Part shown: one piece after another, positions 1 to 6,995 of the stretch
Layout of the letters: each line of letters begins with the position of its first letter
How positions within the stretch are numbered: position 1 is the stretch's first letter
Origin: an uncultured Bacillota bacterium
GTDB lineage: Bacteria; Bacillota; Sulfobacillia; UBA995; UBA9673
DNA length: 9,707 bases
NCBI GenBank assembly: GCA_937863905.1
Contig: CALMHV010000229.1
Span: forward strand, 1-9,707
Direction: 5' to 3'
Program-made: the position numbers and the translations under genes
Notes under the pieces: generated by a model
Seen by the model: the letters and a program-made list of their open reading frames with translations, nothing else
Databases searched by the model: none
Told to the model about the DNA's origin: nothing

Positions 1-462
1 CTCGTCGTAGGCCCTCCGGTCCTTGTCGGCCCGGACGAAGTCCTCGTGGCCCAGCTTCCGCCGACGCCTCAGGTTGAGATTGTCCTCGAGGTCGGCCAGC
101 TTCACCCTGACGGCCGTGGGATTGCCCTTGATGCGGTCGAGGTACCCCTCCGGGTACTCACCCGGGGAAACGGGAAGGCCGGGTCCCGGCTTGGTCAGGC
201 GATCGACGGCGTCGAGGATGCTTTCGCCGAAACCCGCGGCGCGCAAGTCTTCCAGAGTGACGCCTCCCTCCTCGACCACGTCGTGGAGGACGGCCACGAT
301 CGGCAGTTCCGCCGTGCCAAGCGGCTGCCCCGCCTTCCTGACCAGTCTGATGAGGCGGAGCATCACCCGTAGCGAGTGGAGCAGCAGCGGCTCCCCGGCC
401 TGGTCGAGACGACGGTCCAAGCTCTTCTCCGCTATCCGGACAGCTTCTTCCAGGGTTGCCAA
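1..462 (-). CDS. HD-domain phosphohydrolase, RelA/SpoT (MESH1-like) type; 3' end outside window
   Basis: The 154 codons visible encode a small all-helical HD domain resembling the (p)ppGpp hydrolase half of RelA/SpoT and the stand-alone MESH1 hydrolases. Metal-binding residues can be placed in order: His29 in LLLHSLRVM, the HD pair His60-Asp61 in VAVLHDVVEE, and Asp124 in VRVKLADLEDNL, which corresponds to the KLADRLHN motif of the family. The usual Glu-Asp pair after HD is Glu64-Glu65 here, and the HN of the last motif is DN, so activity on ppGpp is not assured; another nucleotide or phosphoester is possible. No synthetase, TGS or ACT domain is seen before the frame leaves the window at base 1, and probably only a short tail is missing. 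The start is TTG at 462: a TGA lies in frame two codons upstream, so no earlier start exists. The gene is transcribed away from the neighbouring 227-residue gene. Confidence 0.85.
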   Translation of the reverse strand, partial: MATLEEAVRIAEKSLDRRLDQAGEPLLLHSLRVMLRLIRLVRKAGQPLGTAELPIVAVLHDVVEEGGVTLEDLRAAGFGESILDAVDRLTKPGPGLPVSPGEYPEGYLDRIKGNPTAVRVKLADLEDNLNLRRRRKLGHEDFVRADKDRRAYDE

Positions 463-622
463 TCGTCATCACCCGGTCGGCTAGTTCTACATGGCGGAAC
501 AAAACTCCTTGGTCCTTCTGGGATACTTTGCAGGCCCCAATATGGCCTGGCAACCATTTCTCTCTTGTCCGCCATAGGCTGGTAAGGCGGCGCGACACCG
601 GGCGCGGGGCGGAGGAAGAAGC
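463..622. promoter_or_regulatory. Divergent intergenic region between the HD gene and the hypothetical gene
   Basis: This is the only sizeable non-coding stretch in the window. It separates two divergent genes and is visibly less GC-rich than its flanks, especially 495-570. It must hold the promoters for both genes unless the right-hand gene is transcribed from elsewhere. I looked for -35/-10 pairs with 16-18 bp spacing on both strands and found none convincing. TTGCCA on the minus strand (around 552) is the best -35-like hexamer but has no good -10 partner. GGAGG at 611-615 is the ribosome binding site of the rightward gene. A weak GGCC-flanked dyad lies at 533-547. No riboswitch or T-box signature was recognised. 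Confidence 0.5.
468..474 (-). promoter_or_regulatory. Ribosome binding site deciding the TTG start of the HD gene
   Basis: Read on the minus strand, GGGTGAT lies 5 nt ahead of the TTG codon at 462-460. It matches the GGTGAT part of the extended anti-Shine-Dalgarno complement. The in-frame TGA at 468-466 overlaps the end of this site and excludes any longer reading, so the TTG is the only plausible start. Confidence 0.55.
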
Positions 623-1306
623 GTGGGTACCGGACCCTACTGGGAGGTCGTCTCCACCGGCCGGCATTTCCGCGGCTCCGGGTGGGCCGAGACGCCGCCA
701 AGCGAGTCCATGCACCTGACCAGCGACCGGGATGTTCCCTATATGTTCTTCGGCTGCCGGAACAGCCGGACCCAGAGGTGTTGCGACGGGGGCATCTTCA
801 CCCTCCGGTCGCGCGGCGTCTGGGACATGTTCCTCTTCCCCAACGACCCCGACCGGCCCGGGCTCGGGTGGCTCGACAAGCCGATTGCCCGGCCCTGGGG
901 GTCGGCCGTCTACCTCATCTTCGACGTGGTGCCCAACGGCGTCCGCCTGACGGCCATCGACGCCCGAACGTGGCAGCCCCTGGGCACGCTTCAGCGGTCG
1001 TTCGGCGCCGATTGGGGTTTCCACCCCGGCGACCCCGACCTCCGCGTGTACCGGTGCGTCACCATCGGCCAACGCGTCGAGGACCTGGCCTCGGGTTCCT
1101 GGATCAGGGGCGCCCACTGGCACAACGTCTACCTGTATCGGAGTTCCGGCTACGGGCCGTGGACGGCGCGATGGACCTCGAGCGTGGCCCAGCATCCCAC
1201 CGCGAGGACGGGAGACGAGGCAGGCTCGGGGCCGCGCGTGGAGGTCCGCATCCCGGCCGGGCGGCGGTACTTCGAGGACTACGTGGACATCCACCTCGAG
1301 GGGTAG
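623..1306 (+). CDS. Hypothetical protein, 227 aa, tryptophan-rich, cytosolic
   Basis: I do not recognise this protein. The gene looks real. It starts with GTG 7 nt after a good GGAGG at 611-615, its codons strongly prefer G or C in the third position along its length, and it fills the space between the divergent region and the converging operon. The product has no signal peptide and no membrane segment. It carries 11 tryptophans, mixed hydrophobic/polar stretches typical of beta structure (for example AVYLIFDVVPNGVRLTAID at 95-113), and a cysteine cluster Cys45, Cys53, Cys54 with a lone Cys145. The acidic, aromatic C-terminus (RRYFEDYVDIHLEG) looks like a finished end. A beta-sandwich or lipocalin-like fold is conceivable but unsupported. 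Its stop lies 6 nt from the stop of the converging operon. Function is unknown. Confidence 0.72.
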   Translation: MGTGPYWEVVSTGRHFRGSGWAETPPSESMHLTSDRDVPYMFFGCRNSRTQRCCDGGIFTLRSRGVWDMFLFPNDPDRPGLGWLDKPIARPWGSAVYLIFDVVPNGVRLTAIDARTWQPLGTLQRSFGADWGFHPGDPDLRVYRCVTIGQRVEDLASGSWIRGAHWHNVYLYRSSGYGPWTARWTSSVAQHPTARTGDEAGSGPRVEVRIPAGRRYFEDYVDIHLEG

Positions 1307-1312
1307 GGGGAG

Positions 1313-2335
1313 CTAGGAGCCCCGCCTCACCTCGAAGAGTTCCTCATCGGGGAGCTCAAGGATCCTCATCGCCGACTCGCGGTCGCCAAGCTCGTCCAGC
1401 CACCGGCCCGCTCTGGCCGCCACATCGGGGCGGACGAGGACGGTGAGGGGGACCGGCGGCGCCGGAGGCGCGACAGACGAGGGACTCGGGGGGCGGAGCC
1501 GGAAAACCGCCCGGGCGACCGCGGACGCGACGCCGGGTGGCCCGCCCGTGACCTTGAGGTTCCCCTTCCCGGTCGTGCAGCCCGAGCCCAGCTGGACGCC
1601 GTCGGCGAAGCACGAGACCGGAGGGCGGTCGCCGCAGTGGACGTCGGCCTCCAGGTCGAAGAAACCCTTCGCCTCGAGCACCCGCAGAGCCAGTTGCCCG
1701 GCCCGGAACCCAAAGATCACGTACGGCCCGAGATGGCCATGGAAGTCCTCTATCCGCGAGAGCAGAGCCTCGCGGTCCAGCCGCCCAAGGTTCACACCCC
1801 GGCGTCCGACGCTTGGCTTCGCCCGCTGGGTGAAGTAGACCACGGCCGGCACGAGCACGGCCTGGATGGCGATGCCGGGGAGCCCGGTGACCAGGCCGAC
1901 GGTGACGGGGTAGAGGACCGGGATACCCTGGAGGCCGAAGAGCGGCAGGATGAGCGCGCCGAAGAGGCCGTAGGCGAGCCGGCCGAGGACGGCGCTCAGG
2001 GCCCAGCTCAGAACGACCCGGTGGGTGTACCGGTAGAGCCAGGCCGTGGCCAGACCGTAGACGGCCAGTTCGACCATCATCCCCTGAGCCAGGGGCGGCG
2101 AAAGCGGCGGCATCCCCGTGAGCACCGAGCTAAGGAGGGGTGAGAGCAGTCCGACGACGGCCGCGGCCCACGGGCTCACCGTGAAGCCGGCCAGGAAGAC
2201 GGGGATGTGCATCGGCAGGAACACTTGCCCGGAGCCAATGAAGTGAAAGAGCACGGGCAGCACCAAGGCCAGCCCGATGAACAGACCGCCGAGGACGACA
2301 TCTCGCACCGGGGAACGCGGGGGGCGCGAGGTCAC
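1313..2335 (-). CDS. ECF transporter S component-like membrane domain fused to an FmdE-like domain
   Basis: A two-part protein of 340 residues. Residues about 10-170 form a hydrophobic block with roughly six membrane segments. It carries sequence typical of the S-component-like family of energy-coupling factor importers (COG4684/ECF_trnsprt type): FLPMHIPVFLAGF at 39-51, PLLSSVLTGMPPL at 66-78 and the ELAVYG motif near 89-94. After a short basic linker, residues about 186-265 resemble FmdE (formylmethanofuran dehydrogenase subunit E family): FHGHLGP at 198-204 (His199, His201), Cys234, Cys242, and GSGCTTGKGNL at 251-260 around Cys253. The classical C-terminal zinc ribbon of FmdE is absent; a Pro/Ser linker (281-296) and a small final segment follow instead. 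Six segments would place both ends, and so the FmdE part, in the cytoplasm (inference). GTG at 2335 overlaps the glpC stop by 4 nt, with GGGGAG upstream. Substrate is unknown. No EcfA or EcfT gene is in the window. Confidence 0.85.
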   Translation of the reverse strand: MTSRPPRSPVRDVVLGGLFIGLALVLPVLFHFIGSGQVFLPMHIPVFLAGFTVSPWAAAVVGLLSPLLSSVLTGMPPLSPPLAQGMMVELAVYGLATAWLYRYTHRVVLSWALSAVLGRLAYGLFGALILPLFGLQGIPVLYPVTVGLVTGLPGIAIQAVLVPAVVYFTQRAKPSVGRRGVNLGRLDREALLSRIEDFHGHLGPYVIFGFRAGQLALRVLEAKGFFDLEADVHCGDRPPVSCFADGVQLGSGCTTGKGNLKVTGGPPGVASAVARAVFRLRPPSPSSVAPPAPPVPLTVLVRPDVAARAGRWLDELGDRESAMRILELPDEELFEVRRGS

Positions 2336-3780
2336 GGGGCGTCACTCCCCGTCCCGGCCCGGTAGGCCGCGGCCAGGAGGTCGACGACGTGCCGGACCGG
2401 GCGGCCCTGTCCCGCTTGCTCGAGCCCGTCGGAGATATGCATGCGGCACGAGGGGCAGCCGGTGACGACCACGTCGGCCCCGGTGGCGGCGATGCCGGCG
2501 ACCTTGCCTTGCCGGATAGCCGCAGCCACCTCGTAGTGCTCGAGGCTGAAACTCCCGGCTCCACCGCAGCACTCGCCGGGTGCGGCCATTTCCCGCAGCG
2601 TGAGTCCGGGGATGGCCCGGACGAGGTCGCGAACCTCCCGGACCAAGCCCTGACCGCGCGCGAGATGGCACGGGTCGTGGATGGTCACGGCCATCGGGGC
2701 CGGACCCGCGGGCGCGGACGCGGGCGCCGACGCGGGCACCCGGAAGGAGACCTCGTCGGCGAGGAAGGCGTGGATGTCGCGGACCCGCGCCGCGAACCCG
2801 CGCACAGCGGCGGCCTCGGCGACCACTTCGGCGGTGGGGGCCGTCCCCTCCGGAAGGCGGAAGAGCCCCGGGTACTCGCGGGTGAGCGAGTCGCCGCACG
2901 AGGCGCAGGCAGTGACGACGAAGTCAAGACCGTCCGACCCCGCGGCGTCGGCGAAAACCCGGGCGTTGTCCACGGCCAGGCGCCGCGTCGTCGGGAGGTC
3001 GCCGCTGGAGAAGGTCGGCGCCCCGCAACAGACCTGGCCGGCGGGAACGACGACCTCGCGGGCGTGCCGCCGCAAGACCTCCACCAGGGAGCGCCCGGTG
3101 TCGGTGTAGGCGTGGTTGTAGAGGCAGCCGGCGAAGACGGCCACGCGCGGCCCGTCCGGCTCGAGTCCGGCCACGGGGGCGGCGAACTCGTCGGTCAGCG
3201 AGCGCTTCGCCAGCGGGGGGATGATCCGGTTCGCGAGCGGGCCCAGGGGAAGCGCGACCCGGGCCTTCATCTCGCCGCTCGCCGTCCGCCGGTAGGCCAG
3301 GCCCTGCAGGGCGGCGCCCCACCGGGCGGCCTGGGCCAGCTTCCCCTCGGTGAAGAAGTCGAGGAGGAGCTGTTTGAGGCCTGACAGGGGCTCCTCGCCT
3401 TCGAGGACCTTCTGCTCAAAGTTCTTGGCCCGCAGCATCAGAACGGCCCGGTAGATGGGGACGTCGCCGGGGCAAGCCTCCTGGCAGGCCATACAGGTGG
3501 TGCAGAAGCCGGCCAGGCCGCCGGCGGTCCAGAAGTCGGGAACGGACCGGGAGAGGCTCATCCCGACGGCGCGCGGACCGGGGTAGGGGTGTTCGGCCAG
3601 GGCGCCGACCACCGGACAGGCGGCCAGACAGTTGCCGCAGCCCAGGCACCGCTCGAGGTCGGAGATGAGCTGGCTGTCGGCCGGGGAGTACGGCAGGAGC
3701 CGCTCCGTGCGGTAGATGTCCAGGTAGCGCAGGACTCCAGCCGAGCGATTCACCGCCCGTGGCCGTCGCTTGTCGCTCAC
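2332..3780 (-). CDS. glpC: Anaerobic glycerol-3-phosphate dehydrogenase subunit C-like (Fe-S)/CCG-domain protein
   Basis: This is the electron-transfer subunit expected to carry electrons from GlpAB to the membrane quinone pool. The N-terminal part has two 4Fe-4S ferredoxin motifs: CLGCGNCLAACP (Cys45, 48, 51, 55) and CTTCMACQEACP (Cys93, 96, 99, 103). Between them lies the HPYPGPRAVG stretch that resembles the PGYPGPKQAG region of E. coli GlpC. Two CCG domains follow: Cys219, Cys251-Cys252 and Cys292/295 in the first; HDPCHL (Cys371), Cys404-Cys405 and Cys442/445 in the second. At 482 residues it is longer than E. coli GlpC (about 400), owing to a 40-residue N-terminal extension and a Pro/Ala-rich insert (349-362) between the CCG domains. 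No membrane helix is obvious. GTG at 3780 overlaps the glpB stop by 4 nt, with GGAGG 8 nt upstream. HdrD- or LutA-like roles are alternatives, but adjacency to glpAB favours GlpC. Confidence 0.86.
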   Translation of the reverse strand: MSDKRRPRAVNRSAGVLRYLDIYRTERLLPYSPADSQLISDLERCLGCGNCLAACPVVGALAEHPYPGPRAVGMSLSRSVPDFWTAGGLAGFCTTCMACQEACPGDVPIYRAVLMLRAKNFEQKVLEGEEPLSGLKQLLLDFFTEGKLAQAARWGAALQGLAYRRTASGEMKARVALPLGPLANRIIPPLAKRSLTDEFAAPVAGLEPDGPRVAVFAGCLYNHAYTDTGRSLVEVLRRHAREVVVPAGQVCCGAPTFSSGDLPTTRRLAVDNARVFADAAGSDGLDFVVTACASCGDSLTREYPGLFRLPEGTAPTAEVVAEAAAVRGFAARVRDIHAFLADEVSFRVPASAPASAPAGPAPMAVTIHDPCHLARGQGLVREVRDLVRAIPGLTLREMAAPGECCGGAGSFSLEHYEVAAAIRQGKVAGIAATGADVVVTGCPSCRMHISDGLEQAGQGRPVRHVVDLLAAAYRAGTGSDAP

Positions 3781-5231
3781 GCGGGCTCCCTCCCCACGGC
3801 GCCCGTCTCCGGGGTAGCGGCCCCGGCGCCCGTCTCCGGGGTAGCGGCCCCGGCGCCGGCCGGCGCCTCGCCCTTCTCGCTCGCCGACGCCGCCTCCGCC
3901 GCCAGGCGCCCGGCCTCCAGGCCGGTCACGACGGCGACGCCCGAGCCGGCGCCGTCGGCAAAGTGGTTGTAGCCACCCAGAACGGAGCCGGCCGCCCGCA
4001 GGTTGGCGAACCGGGGCGTCCGTCCGTCGCCGCCCAGGGGGCGAAGCCCCCAGTCCACGGCGAGGCCGGCCTCGAAGACGGGATGGCGGGCCGCGAAGCG
4101 GTCGTAGACCATCTCCCGGACGAGTCGCTGGCCCGCCGGCAGTTCGGCCGACGGCCAGCCCGGGGGCGGTGGGACGAAAACGGCCAGCCCGAAGACGGGT
4201 TCGGCGACGGCCAACCCGCCGGCGTCGAGCCCCCCGGCGGCGTACTTGCCGGTGGCCAGGATGAACTCCCGCGCCGACAGGGTCCAGTTCCGACCCTGGG
4301 ACTCGACCGTCACGGAAGCAAGGTTTTCCGGGCCCTCAGCCGGCTCGGGCGCGGCCTCCAGCGCCGCTCCCGTCACCCGGCCGGACGCGATTTCCACACC
4401 GGCGGCGACGGCGACGCGGTCGAGAAGGTCCTGGAGCCTCTGCCCCGGGACCGAGGGCGGCGGGGAAAGGAGTTCGAAGACGGCGACCGGGGCGTGGGCG
4501 GCGACGGCCTCCGTCACCCAGCGAAAGACCTCCGAAGCCTTCTCCAGACCGAGGACGGGCGGGAGAGCCACGTGGCTGGCCCCGGCCTCCCTGGCGGCCC
4601 GACCGACCGCGGAGGCGAAGGCCTTGGCGGTGTCCGGGACCTCCAGGGCCCGGGCCAACCTGGCCGCCGGCAGGTCGCCTTCGTCTTTGAGGCCGGGCAC
4701 GGTCACGCGCCCGGCGGCGACCCGTTCCGCCGGCAAGAGCCCGGCGGCGACGACCCGGCGTCGGACCCACTCCGGGCGGAACGACGGATACCCGGCCACA
4801 CCCAGGAGAAGAAGCTTGCCGCCCTGCCCGGACCAGCGCTCAACGCTTCCCGCCGCGTGCTGGACGAGGGCGAGGTTCGTGCGGCGGACGTCGCCCGCCG
4901 TGTCGAGGAGGAGCATCTCCTCGCCCGGCCGCCCGCGAAGCTCGGCCCCGGCGGCGCGAAGCCAATCGCCAAGAGTGCCGGCCGCCTCGGAGGTCGCCGC
5001 GGACGAGACACCCGGTCCGCCTACCCCGGCCCCATAGAGGCGCGGCAGGTCGGCGGGGAAGTCGAGCCCGCCGGAGGACATGGCCGTCGTCCCGAGGCCG
5101 CGCCGCACCACGACGACCCGCAGGCCATGCTTGGCCGCGGCGATCGCGGCGCACAGGCCGGCCAGCCCACCGCCGATGACCGCGACATCAGCCGACCTGC
5201 CGGTCGAGAGCCTACCCCCCGGAGCGCTCAT
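3777..5231 (-). CDS. glpB: Anaerobic glycerol-3-phosphate dehydrogenase subunit B (flavoprotein)
   Basis: GlpB is the second flavin-binding subunit of the anaerobic GlpABC dehydrogenase and forms the catalytic dimer with GlpA. The N-terminus has a Rossmann dinucleotide-binding fold, DVAVIGGGLAGLCAA (15-29), followed by the TTAMSSGGLDF segment seen at the same place in GlpB proteins. Near the C-terminus, LGGYNHFADGAGSGVAVVTG is the second flavin-contacting glycine-rich segment of the family. The body (about 440 residues) is close to the usual GlpB length, but an extra Ala/Gly/Pro-rich tail brings it to 484. The tail contains a duplicated GAGAATPET unit encoded by a 27-bp tandem repeat. ATG at 5231 overlaps the glpA stop in an ATGA arrangement, with GGAGG 8 nt upstream inside glpA, indicating coupled translation. 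Confidence 0.88.
   Translation of the reverse strand: MSAPGGRLSTGRSADVAVIGGGLAGLCAAIAAAKHGLRVVVVRRGLGTTAMSSGGLDFPADLPRLYGAGVGGPGVSSAATSEAAGTLGDWLRAAGAELRGRPGEEMLLLDTAGDVRRTNLALVQHAAGSVERWSGQGGKLLLLGVAGYPSFRPEWVRRRVVAAGLLPAERVAAGRVTVPGLKDEGDLPAARLARALEVPDTAKAFASAVGRAAREAGASHVALPPVLGLEKASEVFRWVTEAVAAHAPVAVFELLSPPPSVPGQRLQDLLDRVAVAAGVEIASGRVTGAALEAAPEPAEGPENLASVTVESQGRNWTLSAREFILATGKYAAGGLDAGGLAVAEPVFGLAVFVPPPPGWPSAELPAGQRLVREMVYDRFAARHPVFEAGLAVDWGLRPLGGDGRTPRFANLRAAGSVLGGYNHFADGAGSGVAVVTGLEAGRLAAEAASASEKGEAPAGAGAATPETGAGAATPETGAVGREPA
3798..3851. repeat. 27-bp perfect tandem duplication in the 3' end of glpB
   Basis: Two identical adjacent 27-bp copies (3798-3824 and 3825-3851) are followed by the first 6 bp of a third copy. 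The unit length is a multiple of three, so the frame is kept and the encoded tail gains a second nine-residue Gly/Ala/Thr/Pro-rich unit. It lies after the last conserved GlpB segment, so it probably has no effect on catalysis. Perfect identity suggests a recent slippage or duplication event. Confidence 0.9.
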
Positions 5232-6973
5232 CGCCCGACCCTCCCCTCGGCGTGCAGCCAGGCGCCCTGGCTGACTTCCTGCTGCCGGAGTTGGTCGCCA
5301 CCGAGCCAGCCCTTCTGCCCCTTCCAGCGCTCCTGGCGGAACGACTCCAGGTCGGCCCGCGCGGTGGCGGGGTCACGGTCCAAGGCCAGCCCGAGCACGG
5401 CGGCGGCCTGTTCGGAGCAGCCGAACCCCTGGCAGGGTCCCATCCCGGTCCGGACGCGCCGGCGCAAGTCGTCCAGGGTCCGGACCCACTCGTGGCGCGC
5501 GGCCCAGAGGATCTCGGCCTCCAGCACCGGCTCACACGTGCACACGGTGACCCGACCGGACGCCTCACGACAACCCTCCTCAAGGACCGCCTCGGCCAGG
5601 GTTCCGTGGCGGTAGGCCAAGCGGGCCGCGGCGGCCACGGGAACCTTGTACCGCCGCGCCAGCTTCTCGATGTCGCTCCGTCCGAGGAGACGCTCGCCCC
5701 CGGGGAGAGGGAGTTCGGCCGTGCGGCAGCGGACGGCGTCACCGTCGAGCCCCAGGCGGGCGACGACGGCGTCGGCCGTCTTCTCGGCCATGATGCGGGC
5801 GATGGTCATCTTGCCGCCCGCGATGGTGATGAAGCCGGCGACCCCGTCGCGCGGCTCGTGGTCCCAGACCTCGAAATCGCGAGTGACCTTGTCCTCGTAG
5901 ACCCCGTACTGGTAGAGAGTCGGGCGAAGACCGGCCATCACCCGGATGACCCTGGCCCGGCGTATCCCGGGCAGGAGCGACTCCAGGCTGGAGAGCAGGT
6001 ACTCGATCTCCTGGGGCTCCGGCCGCACCTCGTCCTCGTCTCCGAAGTAGTCGTCGTCGGTGCACCCGATGAGCGTCGTGTTCTCGTGGGGAAGAAGAAG
6101 GACGTTCCGGCCGTCGATAGCGCTGCACTGCAGCCCGACGCTCAGGATGCGGCGGTCGAGAATGAGATGGATGCCCTTTGTCGGGCGCAGGCGGTAGCTG
6201 AGGCCGGCCATGGCCGTGACGCGCGGCACCCAGGGTCCGCAGGCGTTGACGGTGACGCGGGCCCGGATCTCGCCGGTCTCGCCGGTCAGGGTGTCGCGGA
6301 GGCGAGCCCCGAGGACGCGGCGGGCGACGCGGGGAGCGCCGACCGCAGGGCCGGCCTCCCCGGACGACGCGGCTACCGCGCCTCCGGGGGCGGAGGCCTG
6401 GCCGTCCGGCCCGACGTCCTCCAGGATGAGCCCGGTGACCTCGGTGTGGTTGCGGATGAGGGCGCCGCGCCCCGCCGCGTCGAGGGCGGCCAGGACGTTC
6501 AGCCGAAAGACGTCCACTCCCGGTTCATCGTTGGTCAGGGCGGCAACGAAACCCGGCCTCAGGGAGGGCTCGATCTCCAGGGCCTCGTCCGGGGTGAGCT
6601 TGACGTGCGGCCGACCGGACTTTGTCTTCTGAAAGGTGTCGTAGTAGTTGAGGAAAGCCCCGTAGGCGTCCACCTTGGCCAGGTCATGGATGAGGTAGAG
6701 GAACGGGATGGCGAAGATGAGGTGCGGCGCGGCCTTCTGCATGATGCCGCTCTCCTCGCACTCGACCCTGGTGAGTTCGGGGTTGGCCAACAGGTACTGC
6801 AGGCCCCCGTGGAGCATCCCCATACACGTGCCCGTGGTTCCCGAGGCGAAATCGGTCCTCTCGACCAGGGCCACCTTGAGCCCGCGCAGAGCGCAGTCCC
6901 GGGCGACCGAGACCCCGGTTATGCCGCCCCCCAGCACCAGAACGTCGTAAATCAAGGTCTCCCCGAAAATCAA
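5228..6973 (-). CDS. glpA: Anaerobic glycerol-3-phosphate dehydrogenase subunit A
   Basis: This flavoenzyme subunit oxidises sn-glycerol-3-phosphate to dihydroxyacetone phosphate. Starting at TTG 6973 it has 581 residues. YDVLVLGGGITGVSVARD (9-26) is the FAD-binding Rossmann motif, then LRGLKVALVERTDFASGTT. HGGLQYLL (55-62), VNACGPWVP (242-250), RPTKGIHL (263-270) and AGGKMTIARIMAE (385-397) are hallmarks of the GlpA/GlpD family. The C-terminal domain has BFD-like [2Fe-2S] cysteines: Cys478 and Cys480 in VCTCEP, Cys514 and Cys519 in GMGPCQGFGC. It ends in ERWKGQKGWLGGDQLRQQE, similar to the ends of clostridial GlpA. These features separate it from aerobic GlpD, which lacks the cluster. A Gly/Ala/Ser-rich insert (188-213) interrupts a surface region. 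The reading frame continues upstream to 7219 but overlaps the preceding gene there. An alternative TTG at 6955 gives 575 residues. Confidence 0.93.
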   Translation of the reverse strand: MIFGETLIYDVLVLGGGITGVSVARDCALRGLKVALVERTDFASGTTGTCMGMLHGGLQYLLANPELTRVECEESGIMQKAAPHLIFAIPFLYLIHDLAKVDAYGAFLNYYDTFQKTKSGRPHVKLTPDEALEIEPSLRPGFVAALTNDEPGVDVFRLNVLAALDAAGRGALIRNHTEVTGLILEDVGPDGQASAPGGAVAASSGEAGPAVGAPRVARRVLGARLRDTLTGETGEIRARVTVNACGPWVPRVTAMAGLSYRLRPTKGIHLILDRRILSVGLQCSAIDGRNVLLLPHENTTLIGCTDDDYFGDEDEVRPEPQEIEYLLSSLESLLPGIRRARVIRVMAGLRPTLYQYGVYEDKVTRDFEVWDHEPRDGVAGFITIAGGKMTIARIMAEKTADAVVARLGLDGDAVRCRTAELPLPGGERLLGRSDIEKLARRYKVPVAAAARLAYRHGTLAEAVLEEGCREASGRVTVCTCEPVLEAEILWAARHEWVRTLDDLRRRVRTGMGPCQGFGCSEQAAAVLGLALDRDPATARADLESFRQERWKGQKGWLGGDQLRQQEVSQGAWLHAEGRVGR

Positions 6974-6982
6974 GGTTTCCCC
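6947..6982 (-). promoter_or_regulatory. Duplicated translation initiation site of glpA (18-bp tandem repeat)
   Basis: On the minus strand two adjacent 18-mers, GGGGAAACCTTGATTTTC (6982-6965) and GGGGAGACCTTGATTTAC (6964-6947), differ at two positions. Each holds a purine-rich Shine-Dalgarno-like run and an in-frame TTG (6973 and 6955). The upstream copy is preceded by further GGAGG sequence, giving a well-placed ribosome binding site about 7 nt from its TTG. The downstream copy has only GGGGAG 3 nt away. I therefore chose 6973 as the main start, with 6955 as a possible second start. Confidence 0.7.
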
Positions 6983-6995
6983 TCCCCTCTCCGCG

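Noticed and set aside
454..555. 8-bp inverted repeat GGTTGCCA (454-461) / TGGCAACC (548-555) spanning the HD gene start
   Set aside because: The arms are short and 86 bp apart, one arm lies in coding sequence, and there is no supporting operator context. Chance occurrence is likely.
491..577. 28-codon ATG-to-TAG frame in the divergent region that could be a leader peptide
   Set aside because: There is no Shine-Dalgarno sequence ahead of the ATG, codon use differs from the neighbours, and no attenuator-like hairpins are visible.
158..1294. 378-codon open frame on the minus strand opposite the 227-residue gene
   Set aside because: Its predicted protein is Arg/Pro/Gly-rich low complexity, it crosses the HD gene start in another frame, and the opposing genes have proper ribosome binding sites and codon bias. 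It is an artefact of high GC.
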